Shown: one piece after another, positions 49,613-57,709 of the stretch
How positions within the stretch are numbered: position 1 is the stretch's first letter
How the letters are laid out: the number at the start of each line of letters is the position of its first letter
NCBI GenBank assembly: GCA_963708155.1
Contig: OY970183.1
Coordinates: forward strand, 2,666,001-2,730,000
DNA length: 64,000 nt
Direction of reading: 5' to 3'
From: Methylovirgula sp963708155
Lineage (GTDB): Bacteria; Pseudomonadota; Alphaproteobacteria; Rhizobiales; Beijerinckiaceae
The notes under the pieces: generated by a model
Told to the model about the DNA's origin: nothing
Database searches by the model: none
Seen by the model: the letters and a program-made list of their open reading frames with translations, nothing else
Made by a program: the position numbers and the translations under genes

Positions 49613-51056
49613 ATGGCTGCTGCTTACGATGTCATCATCATTGGCGGTGGTCCCGGCGGCTATGTCGCGGCGATCCGTTCGGCGCAGCTTGGCTTGAAGA
49701 CCGCGGTGGTCGAGCGTGAGCATCTGGGCGGCATCTGCCTCAACTGGGGCTGCATCCCGACCAAGGCGCTGCTGCGCTCGGCGGAGATCTATCACTACGC
49801 CCAGCACGCCAGGGATTATGGCCTCAGGATCGAGGGCAAGGTCGGTTACGACACCGAAGCGATCAAGGATCGCTCGCGCAAGATCTCGGCGCAGCTTAAT
49901 GCCGGCGTCGGCTTTCTCCTGAAGAAGAACAAGGTCGATGTGATCTGGGGCGAGGCTGTGCTGACCAAACCCGGCGAGGTCAGGGTCGGCAAGCCCACAA
50001 AGCCCGCGCATCAGCCGCAGGCGGCGCTGCCGAAGGGAATTCTCGGCGAGGGCAGCTCATCAGGCAAAGCACATCATCGTCGCGACCGGGGCGCGGCCGC
50101 GCGTTCTGCCGGGGCTCGAACCGGACGGCAAACTGATCTGGACCTATTTCGAGGCGATGATGCCGGACGTGATGCCGAAGAGCCTGATCGTCGCCGGCTC
50201 GGGCGCCATCGGCGTCGAATTCGCCTCGTTCTATCGCGACTTCGGCGCCGAGGTGACGCTGGTCGAGGTGCTGCCGCGCATATTGCCGGCGGAAGACGCC
50301 GAGATCGCGGGCCTCGCGCACAAGCGCTTCGAGAAGCGCGGCATCAAGATCCTGACCGGCACGAAGATCACCAAGGTCGAGAAGGGTGCGGATGGGGTCA
50401 CGGCCATCGCCGAAGATGCCAATGGCAAGACGCAGACCTTGAAGGCCGAACGGCTGATCTCGGCCGTCGGCGTCACTGGCAATATCGAGAATCTCGGGCT
50501 TGAGGCGCTCGGTGTGAAGACCGAGCGCGGCATCATCGTCACGGACGGCCTTGGGCGCACCAATGTGGCGGGCGTCTACGCCATCGGCGATGTCGCCGGG
50601 CCGCCCATGCTGGCGCACAAGGCTGAGCATGAAGGGGTGATCTGCGTCGAGGCCATCGCCGGCCAGCATCCGCATCCGCTCGACCGCGAAAGGGTCGCCG
50701 GCTGCACCTATTGCAATCCGCAGATTGCCTCGGTGGGGCTTACGGAGGACAAGGCTAAGGCCGCGGGCTATCAGCTCAGGGTTGGCCGCTTTCCCTTCAT
50801 CGGCAATGGCAAGGCGATCGCCCTGGGGGAGCCGGAAGGCCTGACCAAGACGATCTTCGACGCGGCGACGGGGCGGCTGCTCGGCGCGCATATGATCGGC
50901 GCGGAAGTGACGGAACTCATTCAGGGTTTTGTCGTCGCGATGAATTGCGAGACGACCGAGGCGGAGCTGATGCACACGATCTTCCCGCATCCGACCCTGT
51001 CGGAGACGATGCACGAAAGCGTGCTCGACGCTTATGGCCGCGCCATCCATATATGA
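49613..51056 (+). CDS. lpdA: dihydrolipoamide dehydrogenase E3 (frame interrupted)
   Basis: E3 reoxidises dihydrolipoamide with FAD and NAD. The FAD motif VIIIGGGPGGYVAAI, the redox pair C42/C47 in GGICLNWGCIPTKAL, the NAD motif VAGSGAIGVEFASF and the C-terminal His-Glu active-site segment TIFPHPTLSETMHESV are visible. One extra base near 50057 shifts the frame inside the expected GSYQAKHIIVATG segment. The corrected length is about 480 residues. Confidence 0.95.
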
Positions 51057-51076
51057 GGGCGGGCAGGAGACTGAAG

Positions 51077-52012
51077 ATGACCCTGGTGGAGACACCGAAG
51101 GCACGCCATCCCGAGAAGGCGCATCGGCCGGATCAGCCGGTGGCGCGGAAGCCGGACTGGATTCGCGTCAAGGCGCCGGGCTCGCCGGCCTGGCGCGAGA
51201 CGGCGGCGATCGTCAAAGAGCACCGCCTCGTCACCGTCTGCGAGGAGGCGGGCTGCCCCAATATCGGCGAGTGCTGGGAGAAGAAGCACGCGACCTTCAT
51301 GATCCTGGGGGATACCTGCACCCGCGCCTGCGCCTTCTGCAATGTGCGGACCGGCCTGCCCGGCGCCATCGATCCGCATGAGCCCGTGCAGGTGGCGGAG
51401 GCCGTCGCCAAGCTCGGTCTCGCCCATGTCGTCGTGACGTCGGTCGATCGCGACGATCTCGATGACGGCGGGGCAGGGCATTTCGCGGCGGTGATCGGCG
51501 CCATCCGCGCCGCGAGCCCCAAGACGACCATCGAAGTCCTGACGCCGGATTTTCTGCGCAAGTCGGGCGCGCTGGAGGTCGTGGTCGAAGCCAGGCCCGA
51601 TGTGTTCAACCACAATCTCGAAACCGTGCCGTCGAAATATCCGAGCGCGCGGCCCGGGGCGCGCTATTTCCATTCGGTGCGGCTGTTGCAGCGGGCGAAG
51701 GAACTCGACCCGCAGCTTTTCACCAAATCCGGCATCATGGTCGGCCTCGGCGAGACGCGCGAGGAGATCCTGCAATTGATGGATGACCTGCGCAGCGCCG
51801 AGGTCGATTTTCTGACGATCGGCCAATATCTGCAGCCGACGCGCAAACACCATCCGGTGGTCTCGTTCCCGACGCCGCAGGAGTTCCGGGCGCTTGAGGA
51901 AATCGCGCTGGCCAAGGGCTTTCTGCTCGCCTCGGCCTCGCCGCTCACCCGCTCGTCCTACCACGCCGCTGAGGACTTCGCGAAACTCAAGGCCGCGCGG
52001 GCCAACACCTGA
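51077..52012 (+). CDS. lipA: lipoyl synthase
   Basis: The 311-residue radical-SAM enzyme inserts sulfur into octanoyl-lysine to make lipoyl groups for E2 and the E1 beta lipoyl domain. The auxiliary cluster motif CEEAGCPNIGEC and the radical-SAM motif CTRACAFC are intact, as is the C-terminal RSSYHAAE serine. It starts at the ATG at 51077 and is the last gene of the PDH operon before a terminator. Confidence 0.97.
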   Translation: MTLVETPKARHPEKAHRPDQPVARKPDWIRVKAPGSPAWRETAAIVKEHRLVTVCEEAGCPNIGECWEKKHATFMILGDTCTRACAFCNVRTGLPGAIDPHEPVQVAEAVAKLGLAHVVVTSVDRDDLDDGGAGHFAAVIGAIRAASPKTTIEVLTPDFLRKSGALEVVVEARPDVFNHNLETVPSKYPSARPGARYFHSVRLLQRAKELDPQLFTKSGIMVGLGETREEILQLMDDLRSAEVDFLTIGQYLQPTRKHHPVVSFPTPQEFRALEEIALAKGFLLASASPLTRSSYHAAEDFAKLKAARANT

Positions 52013-52020
52013 CTGTTCTT

Positions 52021-52048
52021 GCCGCAGAGACAAACTGCGGCGATTTTT
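52021..52048 (+). terminator. intrinsic terminator of the PDH-lipA operon
   Basis: GCCGCAG at 52021-52027 pairs perfectly with CTGCGGC at 52035-52041 across a 7-base loop, and GATTTTT follows. It starts 9 bases after the lipA stop codon. The next gene begins 15 bases beyond it. Confidence 0.85.
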
Positions 52049-52062
52049 GCTATCGGCATAGC

Positions 52063-52521
52063 ATGCCCAGTTTTCGTACCAGCCGGATCGTCCCTCATTC
52101 CGCCAAGGCGATGTTCGATCTCGTCGCGGATGTCGAAGCCTATCCGAACTTCCTGCCGCTTTGCCGGGCGCTGACGGTGCGTGAGCGCAGCACGTTGCCG
52201 GATGGCCGCACGCTCTTCGTCGCCGACATGGAGGTCGGCTACAAGGCAATCCGCGAGCGCTTTACCAGCCGCGTGACCTGCGACGTCGAGAAGCTCGAAA
52301 TCCTCGTCGAATATATCGATGGCCCGTTTCGCCACCTGGAGAATCGCTGGCGTTTCGTCGCGCAGGGCGAGCGATCCTGCAAAGTCGAATTCGATATTTC
52401 GTACGAATTCAAGAGCCGGGCGTTGGCAGTCCTTGTTGGCGGCATGTTCGAGACGGCGTTCCGCAAATTCGCCGAGGCTTTCGAGGACCGCGCCGACCTC
52501 GTCTACGGGCGCGCGGGTTGA
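52063..52521 (+). CDS. coenzyme Q-binding COQ10/RatA-like SRPBCC protein
   Basis: The 152-residue protein is a START/SRPBCC-fold domain: TSRIVPHSAKAMFDLVADVEAYPNFLPLC, then FEFDISYEFKSRALA-type strands and the C-terminal helix FRKFAEAFEDRADLVYG. This pattern is that of COQ10/YfjG proteins that bind ubiquinone and aid respiration. It sits between lipA and cinA-like genes, as in other rhizobia. It converges with the next gene with no gap. Confidence 0.9.
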   Translation: MPSFRTSRIVPHSAKAMFDLVADVEAYPNFLPLCRALTVRERSTLPDGRTLFVADMEVGYKAIRERFTSRVTCDVEKLEILVEYIDGPFRHLENRWRFVAQGERSCKVEFDISYEFKSRALAVLVGGMFETAFRKFAEAFEDRADLVYGRAG

Positions 52522-53013
52522 TCAGCCGGCAGCGGCATTGAACAGAAGATCGAGGGCAACCCCGACGGCGGCCAGACGGATAGGGCCGCGACCAATGGGG
52601 CCGAATTTTTTTTCGATTGTTGCGATCTGCCCGGCGCGACCATAGCCAAAGTAGACAAGTCCGACGGGCTTTGCCTCGGAGCCCCCGTCCGGTCCGGCGA
52701 TTCCCGTTACGGAAAGCGCGATGCTGGCGGCGGAAAAGCGAAGTGCCCCTTCGGCCATCGCCTCGGCGACCTCAATGCTGACGGCGCCGAATTGATCGAG
52801 AAGATCGGGAGCCACGTCGATGCATTCTTCTTTGGCGCGGTTGGAATACGTGACATAGCCGCGTTCGAGGACTTTCGATGAACCGGGAATCTCGGTGATC
52901 AATGCGGAGATCAAACCGCCGGTGCAGGACTCAGCTGTGACGAGGGTCAATCCCCGTTCGCGATAAAGACCGACCAGCGTCGCAGCGCGCTGTCGCAAAG
53001 GGGCATCGAACAT
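52522..53013 (-). CDS. CinA-family nicotinamide-nucleotide amidase
   Basis: The 163-residue product is a stand-alone CinA C-terminal (PncC-type) domain with LTLVTAESCTGGLISALIT, YSNRAKEECIDV, ALSVTGIAGPDGGSEAKPVG and the closing GPIGRGPIRLAAVG region. PncC deamidates nicotinamide mononucleotide in NAD recycling. The ATG at 53013 (MFDAPLRQRA) is preferred over a start 30 bases upstream. The stop codon abuts that of the coq10-like gene. Confidence 0.92.
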   Translation of the reverse strand: MFDAPLRQRAATLVGLYRERGLTLVTAESCTGGLISALITEIPGSSKVLERGYVTYSNRAKEECIDVAPDLLDQFGAVSIEVAEAMAEGALRFSAASIALSVTGIAGPDGGSEAKPVGLVYFGYGRAGQIATIEKKFGPIGRGPIRLAAVGVALDLLFNAAAG

Positions 53014-53222
53014 GAGATCCTTTGTACGATTGAGGTTAGGCAATGCTATGTGCCCAGGTGCCAGTGCTGCAATTATTGAAGCTGGCGTATAGGTCCATTC
53101 CCACCGGAAAATTTAACGCCGTTGCGTAATAGGTGTCACTTTACCATTTAACTCGTGCAGGCCGGTCTCTGAGACCAGCCACGGTTGTACTGCTCGTAAA
53201 TAGCTTTTTCGGACGGTCGGGA

Positions 53223-54659
53223 TTATTTCCCGTTGGCGAAGAGCCTTTGCGCCTTGGAATAACGGGCGAGAACCGCGTGCCGAATCCCGGCGATGTCGAG
53301 CATCCAGGCCAAGCCGCAATAGACGACCGGGCCGATCGTCGCGGCGCTGACAAGCGCGAGCCAGGGCGAGCCGACGCTTCTGCATGGCCAGATCGCGAGT
53401 AGCATGGCCGCGGTTGCAGCGAGCACTGCGAGCAAGTCGCGCAGCGCCGGCCAGCGCTTGCTAAGTCGTGCGCCCATGATCGCGATCACGCTCGCGCCGA
53501 CCGCATAGCTCGCGCAATGAACCCAGGCAAAAGCTTCGATGCCCGCGCTGCGCGGCAGAAAGGTGAGAAGCGCGGCGTAACAGGCAAGTGCCGCGAATGC
53601 CGCCCAGATCACCTGGCGCGTCTGCATCGCGAGCTGGAAGACCGGCGTGAAGGCGTATTGCGCAAGGCAATAGAAAATAATGCCCGGCGCGAGAATGAGA
53701 CTGAGTTGCGCGAAGTCGCCGCGATACTTCGCCGGAATGAGAATCGCCTCAAAGGACGGCATGATCGCAACATAGCCCGCAGCGAGCGGCACCAGAATCG
53801 CGGTGACGAGCAGCATGTTGATCGCGACTTGCTTTTGCGCGGCATCCTTGCCGTGCGTCGCTTCGCGGCCGACAACGAGCTGGAACAGGAAAGCATCGAA
53901 TCCGGCGGCGGCCGTCTGGAACAGGCGCAGGCTAAGGTCTGTCGCCAGCGAGAGCTGGCCTGCCGCCGCGAAGCCGAGCCACGCGGCAGCGACCGAGCGG
54001 TTCGCCAACGTGATGAGCTGATAGATGACGCTGGCGATCACCAGTGGAACGCCATAGTGCCCAAAGGACAGGATGCGTTCCTTGCGCGCCAGCGAAAGCG
54101 CCGCGCCGGAATCTCGAAGCTCCCGCCACACTGGGGCGAGCGAGATCAACACGGCAAGACTAGATGCGGCGAGGACCGCTGCGGCATCGCGCAGAACGAA
54201 ACCTGCCGCGATCATCAGGATCAAGCTCGCCACGTTCTTGACGATAACCAGTTTCGCATAGGCGACATTGCGAAACCGCGCGCGCGCGAGCGCTGTCCAA
54301 TATTCGAAGAATCCGTTTACGATCGCCGAGAAGATTACAGCGGCAGCCAGCGATGCGGAGAGGTATTTGCCGCCGAAGAGTAGCAGCGCCGCGCCGACCA
54401 GGATCAGCACCAGCGTACCAGCCAGATAGGCGGCGTTGAGGCTCGCCCGCAGGTCCGGCTGGCTGTCCCGCGCGGTCGCGCCATAGAGCCGGGTCGCGGA
54501 AAGCCGCAGCCATTCGAAAACGATCGAATTGAGCGTCAGTGCGAGGGTTGCGCCGATGGCGAAATGGCCGAACTCGGCTGGTCCCAGAATTTTGGCGACC
54601 ACCAGACCGAGCGCGAAATTGATCGCCGCATTCAAGAAAAAAGTTAGCGAAATCAACAT
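53223..54659 (-). CDS. polysaccharide flippase-like membrane protein
   Basis: The 478-residue protein has about 12-14 hydrophobic helices and opens with FFLNAAINFALGLVVAKILGPAEFGHFAIG, the usual start of Wzx/MurJ-type MVF-superfamily oligosaccharide flippases. Ala-rich helices run to the end. It presumably moves lipid-linked sugars across the inner membrane for an extracellular or capsular polysaccharide. No glycosyltransferase cluster is adjacent, so the substrate is unknown. Confidence 0.85.
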   Translation of the reverse strand: MLISLTFFLNAAINFALGLVVAKILGPAEFGHFAIGATLALTLNSIVFEWLRLSATRLYGATARDSQPDLRASLNAAYLAGTLVLILVGAALLLFGGKYLSASLAAAVIFSAIVNGFFEYWTALARARFRNVAYAKLVIVKNVASLILMIAAGFVLRDAAAVLAASSLAVLISLAPVWRELRDSGAALSLARKERILSFGHYGVPLVIASVIYQLITLANRSVAAAWLGFAAAGQLSLATDLSLRLFQTAAAGFDAFLFQLVVGREATHGKDAAQKQVAINMLLVTAILVPLAAGYVAIMPSFEAILIPAKYRGDFAQLSLILAPGIIFYCLAQYAFTPVFQLAMQTRQVIWAAFAALACYAALLTFLPRSAGIEAFAWVHCASYAVGASVIAIMGARLSKRWPALRDLLAVLAATAAMLLAIWPCRSVGSPWLALVSAATIGPVVYCGLAWMLDIAGIRHAVLARYSKAQRLFANGK

Positions 54660-54759
54660 GATGATGACCGAGGCGCGAACCCGGCCATCTTACAGCCCAG
54701 CCTTGAAGGAAGCGTTACGCACTCCGCTCGTGCCGAATGCCCGAGGTGAGCAGGCGCGA

Positions 54760-55632
54760 TCAGATAGAATAGCTGAAGGAATCGTAGGCGAGCTTGCTCA
54801 AAATCTGGTTCATGTCGCGCGCCGGCTCGGGGCAGCCGGCGGTGCCGACGATCTTCGCCGGGACGCCAGCGACCGTCGAATTGGCCGGGACCGGGCTCAG
54901 CACGACGGAGCCGGCCGCAACGCGGGCGCAGGGGCCGACTTCGATATTGCCGAGGATTTTCGCGCCTGCGCCGATCATCGTGCCGCGCTTGATCTTCGGA
55001 TGCCGGTCGCCCAATTCCTTGCCCGTGCCGCCGAGCGTCACGTTTTGCAGGATCGAGACATTGTCCTCGATGATGGCGGTCGCGCCAACGACGAAGCCTG
55101 TCGCGTGATCGAGGAAGATGCCGCGGCCGAAGTGCGCGGCGGGATGAATGTCGGTCTGGAAAAGTTCGGACGAGCGGCTTTGCAGATAGAAGGCAAGGTC
55201 GCGCTGGTTGATGTTCCAGAGATAATGCGCGAGCCGGTGCGTCTCGATGGCGTGAAAGCCCTTATAATAGAGCAGGGGCTCGAGCAGCCTTGCCGTGGCC
55301 GGATCGCGATCGACGACGGCGGCGATATCGGCGCGGAACGCCTTGCCGATTTCGGGATCCTCGCGCACGGCGGCGGTAAAGGCGTCGACAATTAGATCCG
55401 GCGAAACTGTGCCGTTGGCGAGGCGCAGGGCGACGCGGTGGATGACCGCCTGCTCGAACGTGTCGCGGTTGATGACGGTGGTCAGGATGAGCGTGGCAAG
55501 GACCGGCTCGCGCGCCAGCACGTCGGCCGCCTCCTGTCGCAGGCGGTCCCAAAGAGTGTCATCCGAGAAAACTTGCCGCAGCGGCGGCGGTGAGGTCGTT
55601 ACAAGCATGACATGCGCTTTCTCGGATGCCAT
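54760..55632 (-). CDS. cysE: serine O-acetyltransferase
   Basis: The 290-residue enzyme acetylates serine with acetyl-CoA to give O-acetylserine, the cysteine precursor. The helical N-terminal domain contains LYYKGFHAIETHRLAHYLW. The left-handed beta-helix carries the hexapeptides and the catalytic His region FGRGIFLDHATGFVVGATA, with NVTLGGTGKELGDRHP. The ATG at 55632 is chosen for family fit. It lies 52 bases after the sulfhydrylase gene and is the last gene of the minus-strand arm of the sulfur island. Confidence 0.95.
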   Translation of the reverse strand: MASEKAHVMLVTTSPPPLRQVFSDDTLWDRLRQEAADVLAREPVLATLILTTVINRDTFEQAVIHRVALRLANGTVSPDLIVDAFTAAVREDPEIGKAFRADIAAVVDRDPATARLLEPLLYYKGFHAIETHRLAHYLWNINQRDLAFYLQSRSSELFQTDIHPAAHFGRGIFLDHATGFVVGATAIIEDNVSILQNVTLGGTGKELGDRHPKIKRGTMIGAGAKILGNIEVGPCARVAAGSVVLSPVPANSTVAGVPAKIVGTAGCPEPARDMNQILSKLAYDSFSYSI

Positions 55633-55684
55633 AGGACAATTCCCGGTTAACGACAACAGCCAAGGCGCAAGCGGCTGGATCCGC

Positions 55685-57001
55685 TCATTCGGCCGCGCGC
55701 GCGAGTGTGTCGGCCGCGGCAAAGCCGCGATCAAGGTCCGCAAGTATATCGTCGATATGCTCTATGCCGACCGAGAGGCGGACGTAATTATCCGAAACGC
55801 CGGTTGCAAGCCGATCCTCGGGCGACAATTGCGAATGTGTCGTTGTCGCCGGATGGATGGCGAGACTGCGCGAGTCGCCGATATTGGCGACATGGTAGAA
55901 GAGCTCCAACCCGTCGATGAAGCGCCGGCCTGCCTCGCGCCCGCCCGCCAATTCGAAGCCGACAAGGCCGCCGTATCGGCCGCGGAGATATTTGTCGGCG
56001 CGGTCTCGGTCCGCGCCGCGCTGCTGTGAGGGGTGGATGATGCGAACGACCTCCGGCCGTTGCCTGAGATAGTCGACGACTTTGTCGGCGTTCTGGACAT
56101 GCCGCTCGATGCGCAAGGCGAGCAATTCAATGCCCTGCAGGATGAGAAAGGCATTGAATGGTGATAGCGCCGAGCCGAGATCGCGCAGCAGGGTGGTGCG
56201 CGCCTTCAGGATATAGGCGATGGGTCCGAGCGGTTTTGCCGCCTCGGTCCAGATCGCGCCGTGATAGCTCGGGTCAGGCGTATTGAGCGCCGGCTGGCGC
56301 TGCGGAAATTTCTCCCAATCGAAATTGCCGCCATCGACGAGGAGGCCTCCAATCGAATTGCCGTGGCCGCCAAGATATTTGGTCGCCGAATAGACGACGA
56401 TGGCCGCGCCATGCTCGAAGGGCCGGGCGATGAGCGGCGTCGCGGTATTATCGACGATGAGCGGAATGCCATAGTTCCGGCCGATCGCAGCGATCTCCGC
56501 GATCGGCGGTACGATGAGCTTCGGATTGGGCAGCGTTTCGAGATAATAGGCGCGCGTGCGCTCGTCCGTGGCGCGGCGGAAATTCTCCGGGTCGGCAGGA
56601 TCGACGAAGCGAACCTCGATCCCTTGCGTCTTCAGCGTATTGGCGAAGAGATTCCAGGTGCCGCCATAAAGATCGGTCGCGGAGACGACATTGTCGCCCG
56701 CGAAAGCGATGTTCTGGAGCGCAAAGGCCGAAGCCGCCTGACCGGAGGAAACCGCGAGCGCCGCCACACCGCCTTCGAGCGCGGCGACGCGCTGTTCAAG
56801 CACATCGTTCGTCGGATTTCCGATGCGTGTGTAGATGAAGCCAGGTTCGCGCAGGGCGAAGAGATTTTCGGCATGCGCCGTATCGTAGAATTGGTAGGAC
56901 GTCGTTTGATAAATCGGTACGGCGACGGACCCGGTCGTGGGGTCGGCGCGCCAGCCGGCATGCAGGGCCAAGGTCTCGGGCTTATGTTGATCGCGCGGCA
57001 T
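55685..57001 (-). CDS. O-acetylhomoserine/O-acetylserine sulfhydrylase
   Basis: The 438-residue PLP enzyme belongs to the Cys/Met metabolism family and is close in length and sequence to O-acetylhomoserine aminocarboxypropyltransferases. The PLP lysine is K208 in YSATKYLGGHGNSIGG; a cofactor-binding Tyr is in YTRIGNPTNDVLE, and SSGQAASAFALQ is a phosphate loop. It incorporates sulfide into O-acetylhomoserine or, in broad-specificity members, O-acetylserine. It lies between a small unknown gene and cysE in one operon divergent from the encapsulin. Which substrate it uses here is not decided by sequence. Confidence 0.93.
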   Translation of the reverse strand: MPRDQHKPETLALHAGWRADPTTGSVAVPIYQTTSYQFYDTAHAENLFALREPGFIYTRIGNPTNDVLEQRVAALEGGVAALAVSSGQAASAFALQNIAFAGDNVVSATDLYGGTWNLFANTLKTQGIEVRFVDPADPENFRRATDERTRAYYLETLPNPKLIVPPIAEIAAIGRNYGIPLIVDNTATPLIARPFEHGAAIVVYSATKYLGGHGNSIGGLLVDGGNFDWEKFPQRQPALNTPDPSYHGAIWTEAAKPLGPIAYILKARTTLLRDLGSALSPFNAFLILQGIELLALRIERHVQNADKVVDYLRQRPEVVRIIHPSQQRGADRDRADKYLRGRYGGLVGFELAGGREAGRRFIDGLELFYHVANIGDSRSLAIHPATTTHSQLSPEDRLATGVSDNYVRLSVGIEHIDDILADLDRGFAAADTLARAAE

Positions 57002-57053
57002 GGCTTGCTCCAATCGCGAAGTTTGGGGGTGAATGGTTCGGTCGGTCCGTCGG

Positions 57054-57272
57054 TTAAGAGGTGTGCTGCAACTCCGCTCCCGGTACGGGATCGCGGCGCG
57101 CAATCAATTGGCGCGCGGCGCGTTCGGCGGCGTAGGGCTCGGCGAATTGCTGGCCTTCGAGAGCGTTGAAACGATGCGTGGCGGCGAAAAAGCTGAACGT
57201 CTCGGTGGCGGCGTCGCGGACGACAATTCCCGCGGTAAGTCCGCCAACCTGGACAACATAGGCGTCTGACAT
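57054..57272 (-). CDS. small conserved protein at the head of the cysE arm
   Basis: The 72-residue product begins MSDAYVVQVGGLTAGIVVRD and continues FSFFAATHRFNALEGQQF, PYAAERAARQL. It is soluble, with a beta-rich N-terminal half and a helical C-terminal half. The combination of a GG-x-x-AGIV turn, a FFAA-x-x-x-FNALEG segment and an AERAARQL helix looks like a small conserved rhizobial family, but I cannot name it. It is 52 bases before the sulfhydrylase start and so is probably its first cistron. Confidence 0.7.
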   Translation of the reverse strand: MSDAYVVQVGGLTAGIVVRDAATETFSFFAATHRFNALEGQQFAEPYAAERAARQLIARRDPVPGAELQHTS

Positions 57273-57440
57273 CTCTGAAAACCCTTTTAAAACTTCGCGG
57301 CGATCAACGCCGATGATCGGTTAGGTCCGGGCAGGGCGCGAACATTCGCGCGGCGCAAAGGCCGGAAACAACGCGCGAAGATCAATCGGAGCGAAGACTT
57401 CAAGGGGACCTCTCGGGCGTCGCATTTTTCCGAGGCGACG

Positions 57441-57497
57441 CAGTTCCTATCCGTCAAACATATATTATCTACAAAAATTGTCAACTAATAGGAACTG
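57441..57497. promoter_or_regulatory. 10-bp inverted repeat bracketing the cysE-arm promoter
   Basis: CAGTTCCTAT at 57441-57450 is matched perfectly by ATAGGAACTG at 57488-57497, with a 37-base AT-rich interval between. The interval holds direct repeats GTCAA at 57453-57457 and 57480-57484, 27 bases apart. The arrangement suggests paired binding sites for one dimeric regulator on either side of the promoter of the minus-strand operon. Confidence 0.5.
57457..57484 (-). promoter_or_regulatory. candidate promoter of the small protein-sulfhydrylase-cysE operon
   Basis: On the minus strand TTGACA at 57479-57484 is a perfect -35 hexamer. TATGTT at 57457-57462 is a four-of-six -10 hexamer with a 16-base spacer. 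Transcription would start about 175 bases before the first gene, leaving a long leader. Better -10 matches exist only at too short a spacing. Confidence 0.45.
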
Positions 57498-57519
57498 GAG
57501 AGCGTCAGGCGTTCATGCG

Positions 57520-57531
57520 GAGAATATTCTC
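57520..57531. promoter_or_regulatory. 12-bp palindrome GAGAATATTCTC
   Basis: GAGAATATTCTC is a perfect 12-base palindrome near the centre of the divergent intergenic region. It shares the AGAAT/ATTCT half-sites of the twin operators at 57639-57674 but without their 3-base spacer. It may be a weaker or different site for the same regulator. Confidence 0.4.
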
Positions 57532-57638
57532 TAGTTAGCAAAAAACATAGAAAAGTATATATCGAAACCACAGCTTGCGTATAGTTGAGTGCAGCTGTAA
57601 TACGGCTCTCATTCGAAAGAAGTGTAGAAGCAAACATC

Positions 57639-57653
57639 TAGAATATAATTCTA
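57639..57653. promoter_or_regulatory. operator-like palindrome 1 with embedded TATAAT
   Basis: TAGAAT and ATTCTA arms flank a 3-base spacer. A perfect -10 hexamer TATAAT lies inside at 57644-57649, on the encapsulin strand and about 61 bases before its ATG. No good -35 is seen 16-18 bases upstream. A protein bound here would cover the promoter, so repression is the simplest inference. Confidence 0.6.
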
Positions 57654-57659
57654 AGAGCA

Positions 57660-57674
57660 TAGAATATTATTCTA
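57660..57674. promoter_or_regulatory. operator-like palindrome 2
   Basis: The same TAGAAT-N3-ATTCTA layout recurs with a different spacer. Its centre is exactly 21 bases, two helical turns, from that of palindrome 1, so two dimers could bind the same DNA face cooperatively. It ends 35 bases before the encapsulin ATG and would lie just downstream of the predicted start point. Confidence 0.6.
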
Positions 57675-57709
57675 CTTAAGCTTCTTCAAATTTGCCAGGA
57701 GCCGGTGGA

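Noticed and set aside
57273..57440. SAM-II type riboswitch upstream of the sulfhydrylase operon
   Set aside because: These leaders are common before such genes in alphaproteobacteria, but I could not find the conserved core sequence near the pseudoknot in either orientation.
57639..57674. Iron-responsive Irr (ICE) boxes
   Set aside because: The arms resemble AGAA/TTCT, but the distance between half-sites is longer than the pattern I know, and the neighbouring genes are sulfur rather than iron genes.
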